Assembly: GCA_017860765.1 (NCBI GenBank)
Contig: JAGDMY010000026.1
Span: 1 to 10,204 of the forward strand
DNA: 10,204 bases
Direction: 5' to 3'
From: Chloroflexota bacterium
Lineage (GTDB): Bacteria; Chloroflexota; Dehalococcoidia; Dehalococcoidales; UBA3254
Shown here: positions 6,899 to 10,204 of the stretch, piece after piece
How the letters are laid out: the number at the start of each line of letters is the position of its first letter
Position numbering within the stretch: the stretch's first letter is position 1
Translations under genes and position numbers: made by a program
The notes under the pieces: generated by a model
Seen by the model: only the letters and a program-made list of their open reading frames with translations
Database searches by the model: none
Told to the model about the DNA's origin: nothing

Positions 6899-7557
6899 TC
6901 AGGATGCTCTTCGGGTGCCGCGGTTTCCTTGGGCTGCGGTCCCCGGGACTTGGATTCAAAATCCCTCATCCAACGCTTCAGATCATCAAGGGCCGGTGGG
7001 GCCACGTAGAAAATCCTGATATCGGCTGGAAACTGGACCTGATGGCCCTCTGCCATAATCAGTATCCCTGCCTCGTTTTCTTTCAAGGTCTCCCCGATTC
7101 TTTTTGAAAGGTGCTCATTTCTTTTCTTATTGGCCTCGGTATATAAGCCGTAAATGGTGGAAAACACCTTCTGGCTCTGCAGTCCGATGGATAAGCAGCG
7201 ACTCCAGTCCATGAGCTCCGCGAGAAGGTCGGCATCCTCAACGTTCTCCAAAACAGCACCTTTTTCGACCCTTGTCTGGATGATGGAAAGACTGCCTGTT
7301 TTCAGCTGTTTTAGATCCTCGAGGCCCTTCTCGCCTGTTTCGGGGACCAGTTCATGGTATATCCGGTTTACCTGGCCGAGCTTGTCCTCGAGATTGGCTA
7401 TTTGTGATTCCACCTGTTCCCAGTAGCAGTCATATTTTTCGCCGAATTCTGGAGGCAGTCCCTGGTTAGTGAGAATGAGAGGAATAAAAAACAACTTTCG
7501 ACCTGTCCGGTATTCTTCGGCAGAGGGCTTCTCAATTTTACCCAACTCTTCGGGCAT
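6880..7557 (-). CDS. Conserved-looking hypothetical protein, 225 residues
   Basis: I cannot assign a function. No signal peptide or membrane segment is visible, so it is probably cytosolic. Residues 43-70 are heptad-like and may form a coiled coil. The segment RNEHLSKRI (146-154) leads into a hydrophobic strand GILIMAEGHQVQ (164-175) with a conserved-looking Gly-His, then FPADIRIFYVAPP (176-188), which reads like an alternating strand-turn-strand core of a Rossmann-type fold. The tail from about 200 is rich in Glu, Pro and Lys and probably disordered. ATG 7557-7555 has AGGAAA upstream. The last codons and the stop lie inside the glutaredoxin terminator hairpin. Codon use resembles the neighbours. 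It is downstream of, and codirectional with, the zinc-ribbon gene, 129 nt away, so the two may share a transcript. Confidence 0.75.
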   Translation of the reverse strand: MPEELGKIEKPSAEEYRTGRKLFFIPLILTNQGLPPEFGEKYDCYWEQVESQIANLEDKLGQVNRIYHELVPETGEKGLEDLKQLKTGSLSIIQTRVEKGAVLENVEDADLLAELMDWSRCLSIGLQSQKVFSTIYGLYTEANKKRNEHLSKRIGETLKENEAGILIMAEGHQVQFPADIRIFYVAPPALDDLKRWMRDFESKSRGPQPKETAAPEEHPENKEAS

Positions 7558-7686
7558 ATTATTGTTTCCTTTTCTTATTTTAGTGTGCTGATGATAAAGT
7601 CTAAAGCGAATAGGTTAAACTACTAAATAATGTCTTCAATCTACTTATCCGGTGAAAAAGAGCAGAAAATATTATCTCGAATTAAG

Positions 7687-7896
7687 TCAGGCAGTTTCGG
7701 CATCGCTGCTGTTGTCGTTTTGGTCGGATACCTTTGGGGCAGTAGCGCAGGCGCGACAGGCAGATAGCGGCGGAAAATATTGATTGAGTACTACCAGATC
7801 GCTTAACGGTTTACTTTCCCCACAGAATTTGCATTTGAAAGAAATTGTTCTGGCCTTTGTAGTTTCTTCGCTCTTTTTTTCAGATTTACCTGGCAT
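7687..7896 (-). CDS. Small four-cysteine zinc-ribbon protein, 69 residues
   Basis: Function not recognised. Two CxxC knuckles, Cys22/Cys25 in CKFCGESKP and Cys47/Cys50 in CRAC, are 21 residues apart, the geometry of a treble-clef or zinc-ribbon site. Between them lie LVVLNQYFPPL and other hydrophobic residues that would pack the ribbon. The N-terminus (PGKSEKKSEETTKAR) is basic and lysine-rich, and the C-terminus is acidic, ending SSDAETA. A nucleic-acid or ribosome-associated role is possible but is inference only. I chose ATG 7896-7894 because GGAG (minus strand, 7910-7907) precedes it by 10 nt. The in-frame ATG at 7947 lacks such a site and adds an unlike segment. It lies 129 nt upstream of the 225-residue hypothetical gene, in the same direction. 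Confidence 0.72.
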   Translation of the reverse strand: MPGKSEKKSEETTKARTISFKCKFCGESKPLSDLVVLNQYFPPLSACRACATAPKVSDQNDNSSDAETA

Positions 7897-8105
7897 CTTA
7901 TAACTTCTCCATCTAGAAACAGGCTGTAGAAAAAGCCGCAGTTTCATTCCCTGGTACTATCAACTTTTAGAACTTTCAGCCGTATATTTTCACCCCATGC
8001 CGAACAATTTTACTATAATAACCTCGAATTATACAACTTTGAAGCCAAAAACAGGTTGATTTTTAGACCGGATTCCCTGTTAGAAGGGATAGATACGCTC
8101 TAAAG
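7897..8105. other. AT-rich divergent intergenic region
   Basis: No gene is supported here. On the minus strand a perfect TATAAT at 8033-8028 is a candidate -10 for the zinc-ribbon gene, but no good -35 box lies 16-18 nt further up and the leader would be about 125 nt. A small hairpin, TCCCT with AGGGA around 6 nt, lies near 8083-8098. The rest is low-complexity AT-rich sequence ahead of the SDR promoter. Confidence 0.5.
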
Positions 8106-8124
8106 TACCTAGACACTCTAGGTA
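8106..8124. promoter_or_regulatory. Inverted repeat 8+3+8, candidate operator for the SDR/dehydratase unit
   Basis: TACCTAGA (8106-8113) and TCTAGGTA (8117-8124) are perfect inverted repeats around a 3-nt centre. The repeat covers the -35 box at 8110-8115, so a dimeric repressor bound here would block RNA polymerase. Short arms with an odd centre suit a winged-helix or TetR-type dimer, but no regulator gene is in the window. Confidence 0.65.
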
Positions 8125-8138
8125 TTTGAGATTATAAT
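8110..8138 (+). promoter_or_regulatory. Strong sigma-70-type promoter of the SDR gene
   Basis: TAGACA (8110-8115, 5/6) and TATAAT (8133-8138, 6/6) are separated by exactly 17 nt. The predicted start near 8145 leaves a leader of about 55 nt before the SDR start. This is the best promoter match in the window. Confidence 0.78.
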
Positions 8139-8200
8139 CATATTTAATTACTGTCGGGTACTCGAATTGGAGAAACGGCGTAAAGGGGGAAAGGTGCTGC

Positions 8201-8941
8201 ATGATGTTAAGCAACAGGGTGGCGATAGTAACCGGAGCCAGAAGAGGCATAGGGCGGGCGATTTCACTCGCTATGTCTCAGGAAGATGCGAAGGTGGTCG
8301 TGAGTGATATTGACCTGGCAGACTGCCGCAAAGTTGTGAATGAAATTGAAGAATCCGGCGGGGAGGGCCTGGCGATTGAATGCGATGTCAGTTCACGAAA
8401 GGCAGTCGAAAATTTAGTCCAAAAGACTCTCGAGACCTTTGGCAAGCTGGATATACTGGTAAATAACGCTGCCAGGGTTACCCTGAAGTCCTTTTTACGC
8501 TTAAACGATGTGGAGTGGGAGGACGTCCTGAATGTCAATTTGAAAGGCCAGTACCTGTGTGCCCAGGTGGCTGCTAAAGCCATGCTTAAGAACCATTGGG
8601 GCCGGATTGTCAATATCGCCTCAATTTCCTCGGGCCTTGGCGGCGGTCTTCCCCTGATGTCGAACTATACGGCCTCTAAAGGTGGAGTAATTGGCCTGAC
8701 CAAAGCTATGGCTCAGGAACTGGCCCCGTATGATATAAACGTCAATGCCATTTGTCCCGGGGCGATTGATACCGGTCTGCTGTCTACGGAAATGGAAAAG
8801 CGGTTGACAGCCCGGATTCCCAAAGGCAGATTGGGAAAACCTGAGGAGGTTGCCCGTTTAGCGGTCTTTTTAGCCTCAGAGGACTCAGAATATATTACCG
8901 GATCGGCGATTGTTATCGATGGAGGCTTGCTTACAGTCTGA
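8201..8941 (+). CDS. Short-chain dehydrogenase/reductase (FabG-like classical SDR)
   Basis: NAD(P)-dependent oxidoreductase interconverting an alcohol and a ketone, probably cytosolic and tetrameric; substrate unknown. At 246 residues it is standard for a classical SDR. Seen directly: cofactor loop TGARRGIG at 11-18, NNAA at 88-91 (usually NNAG), Asn113 in NVNLKG, Ser141 in NIAS, Tyr156 and Lys160 in YTASK, then CPGAIDT at 185-191 and the usual ITGSAIVIDGG end. Asp36 at the end of strand two favours NAD, while the Arg pair at 14-15 is more often seen with NADP, so the cofactor is not settled. GGGGGAAAGG at 8185-8194 precedes ATG 8201; ATG 8204 is an equally possible start. The next gene begins 19 nt after its stop, suggesting it acts on a hydroxyacyl or ketoacyl thioester linked to the dehydratase. 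Confidence 0.92.
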   Translation: MMLSNRVAIVTGARRGIGRAISLAMSQEDAKVVVSDIDLADCRKVVNEIEESGGEGLAIECDVSSRKAVENLVQKTLETFGKLDILVNNAARVTLKSFLRLNDVEWEDVLNVNLKGQYLCAQVAAKAMLKNHWGRIVNIASISSGLGGGLPLMSNYTASKGGVIGLTKAMAQELAPYDINVNAICPGAIDTGLLSTEMEKRLTARIPKGRLGKPEEVARLAVFLASEDSEYITGSAIVIDGGLLTV

Positions 8942-8960
8942 GGTTAATTTTATCTAAATA

Positions 8961-10204
8961 ATGAAACGGTATTTTGGAGCGATGGAAAAAACGAATAAAA
9001 TAGAGACCCTGGTCAGGTCCTGCAGCGTGATTGGACGGATGAACCGGCATAATCCAGATGTAACTGAAAGCGAAAAGCTGTATTATAATTTGCTGACCGA
9101 GTATTTTTCCAATATTATGAACGCCCGGAAAGATGGCAAAATAGTAGCCCTGCATACCGTCTTTATTCCCAATGAGATTCTCTACGCCATGGACATCGTG
9201 CCGGTGCACGCTGAAACTACTACCTGGATGACGGCCATTTTCACGGGAGAAAGCAATGATGTTTTAGCTGAGTCGGCGCGAATGGGACTGGCAGGAGAGA
9301 TTTGCTCGGCCCACCGCGGCCTGGCCGGCGCTTACGGGCTGGGGATGATGCCCCGGGCAGACTGTGTCCTATGGTCCAGCTTGCAATGCGATAATACGGC
9401 TAAGAGCGGCGAACTCCTTATGGAAATTAATCATTGCCCGGGATTCTTCCTGGACCACCCTTTCGAGCAGAGCCAATACGAGCAAAAGTATCTGGTGGAA
9501 GAATTGAGGGGAATGATCGATTTTCTGGAGACCTTAGCAGGCCGCAAGATGGATTGGAATAAACTGGCCGAGACAGTATATTACATGGATAGGCAGATAG
9601 AGCTCTCCCGCCAGATCGCGGACCTGCGCAAGACGGTCCCTACACCCTTTCCACCCCGCCGCTTTTTTGAACTGCTGATGAACCATTATCTCTTCTCCGG
9701 ACAGCCTCAGGCAATAAAATACCTTGAAACGCTCAAAAATGAAATGATGCAAGATGTTCGAGATGGGAGGGGAGTGATCCAGCCCGAGCGCTTTCGTCTG
9801 ATGAGCCTGCTTGTCCCGCCTCTTTATTCCCTGCGATTTTTGGGGCAGATTCCCCAGGAGTATGGCTCTGTCAGTGTGGTAGAGCCGCTCTTCAACCTGT
9901 GGGACCGGGGAAGGCTCGACCCCGATCGGCCGTTGGAAAGCATTGCGAAAAAGATCTCTATGTTTCCCGAGATGTGCATGTATGGGCAGATGGGGGAGCG
10001 CATAACCCGGACCATAGTGGAAAATGCCCGGTCATATAAAGTCGATGGGGCTATCTGTTATGCCCATATCGGCTGCCGGCAGGCTAGCGGGATCATCAAG
10101 GTTTTGAAGGATATCTTGAATGAAATCGATATCCCGGTCCTGACCATAGATTGTGATATTCTTGATTCCACGATAGCCTCGGAAGAGGAAATAAGGAATA
10201 AGAT
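8961..10204 (+). CDS. 2-hydroxyacyl-CoA dehydratase-family iron-sulfur subunit (HgdB/FldB/BcrC-like), 3'-truncated by window edge
   Basis: Members use a [4Fe-4S] cluster and one electron from an ATP-driven activator to dehydrate 2-hydroxyacyl-CoA by a ketyl radical; relatives reduce benzoyl-CoA. 414 residues are visible and the frame is open at the window end, so probably only a short C-terminal piece is missing. Seen directly: cysteines at 115 (EICSAHRG), 135, 143 (LQCDN) and 159 (NHCPG) in the cluster-binding domain, and Cys366 and Cys372 in CYAHIGCRQ. The second-domain ending IDIPVLTIDCDILD is typical of the family. ATG 8961 lacks a good ribosome site; ATG 8982 has GGAG only 2 nt away, so translation may be coupled to the SDR 19 nt upstream. 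No activator gene or partner subunit is visible here. The exact substrate is open. Confidence 0.88.
   Translation, partial: MKRYFGAMEKTNKIETLVRSCSVIGRMNRHNPDVTESEKLYYNLLTEYFSNIMNARKDGKIVALHTVFIPNEILYAMDIVPVHAETTTWMTAIFTGESNDVLAESARMGLAGEICSAHRGLAGAYGLGMMPRADCVLWSSLQCDNTAKSGELLMEINHCPGFFLDHPFEQSQYEQKYLVEELRGMIDFLETLAGRKMDWNKLAETVYYMDRQIELSRQIADLRKTVPTPFPPRRFFELLMNHYLFSGQPQAIKYLETLKNEMMQDVRDGRGVIQPERFRLMSLLVPPLYSLRFLGQIPQEYGSVSVVEPLFNLWDRGRLDPDRPLESIAKKISMFPEMCMYGQMGERITRTIVENARSYKVDGAICYAHIGCRQASGIIKVLKDILNEIDIPVLTIDCDILDSTIASEEEIRNK

Noticed and set aside
7897..7947. Longer start (ATG 7947) for the zinc-ribbon protein
   Set aside because: It lacks a ribosome site, and the added residues look unlike the rest; ATG 7896 has GGAG at good distance.
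8931..9209. Minus-strand frame under the start of the dehydratase gene
   Set aside because: The plus-strand frame has clear family motifs downstream and continues unbroken to the window end.

Overview
The window comes from an anaerobic bacterium with ordinary Shine-Dalgarno signals, sigma-70-type promoters and TGA used as a normal stop (the DegV-family and SDR genes both end in TGA). Two features point to a strict anaerobe: a 2-hydroxyacyl-CoA dehydratase-type iron-sulfur protein, and a probable selenocysteine-containing glutaredoxin. The RecG has a long N-terminal extension, and small zinc-ribbon and hypothetical proteins lie nearby. From family memory only, these look like anaerobic Chloroflexota (Dehalococcoidia-like), with a clostridial Firmicute as the main alternative. 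No marker in the window settles the lineage.

Layout. 1-1030 (+): 3' three-quarters of argH (arginine biosynthesis), ending at a strong hairpin shared with the convergent rpmB gene (ribosomal protein L28, minus strand, 1108-1290, with its own promoter). 1459-6829 (+): a probable transcription unit of fakA (DAK2-type fatty acid kinase), a DegV/FakB fatty-acid-binding protein, recG helicase and a small glutaredoxin gene with an in-frame TGA at its redox motif. A good terminator follows the glutaredoxin. 6880-7896 (-): a 225-residue conserved-looking hypothetical protein and a 69-residue four-cysteine zinc-ribbon protein. 8106-10204 (+): a sharp promoter overlapped by an 8+3+8 inverted repeat, then an SDR oxidoreductase and a 2-hydroxyacyl-CoA dehydratase subunit that runs off the window.

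How they work together. FakA and FakB form one pathway: FakB presents a fatty acid, FakA phosphorylates it, and the acyl phosphate enters phospholipid synthesis. RecG (fork remodelling) and the glutaredoxin (thiol/selenol redox) share the transcription unit without an obvious biochemical link. The SDR and dehydratase look like a catabolic or fermentative hydroxyacyl-CoA module under a dedicated, probably repressible, promoter. The most notable element is the glutaredoxin at 6587-6829. Its UGA replaces the first cysteine of the CPWC motif and the rest of the gene is intact, so it is most simply read as a selenoprotein that a standard ORF caller would miss.
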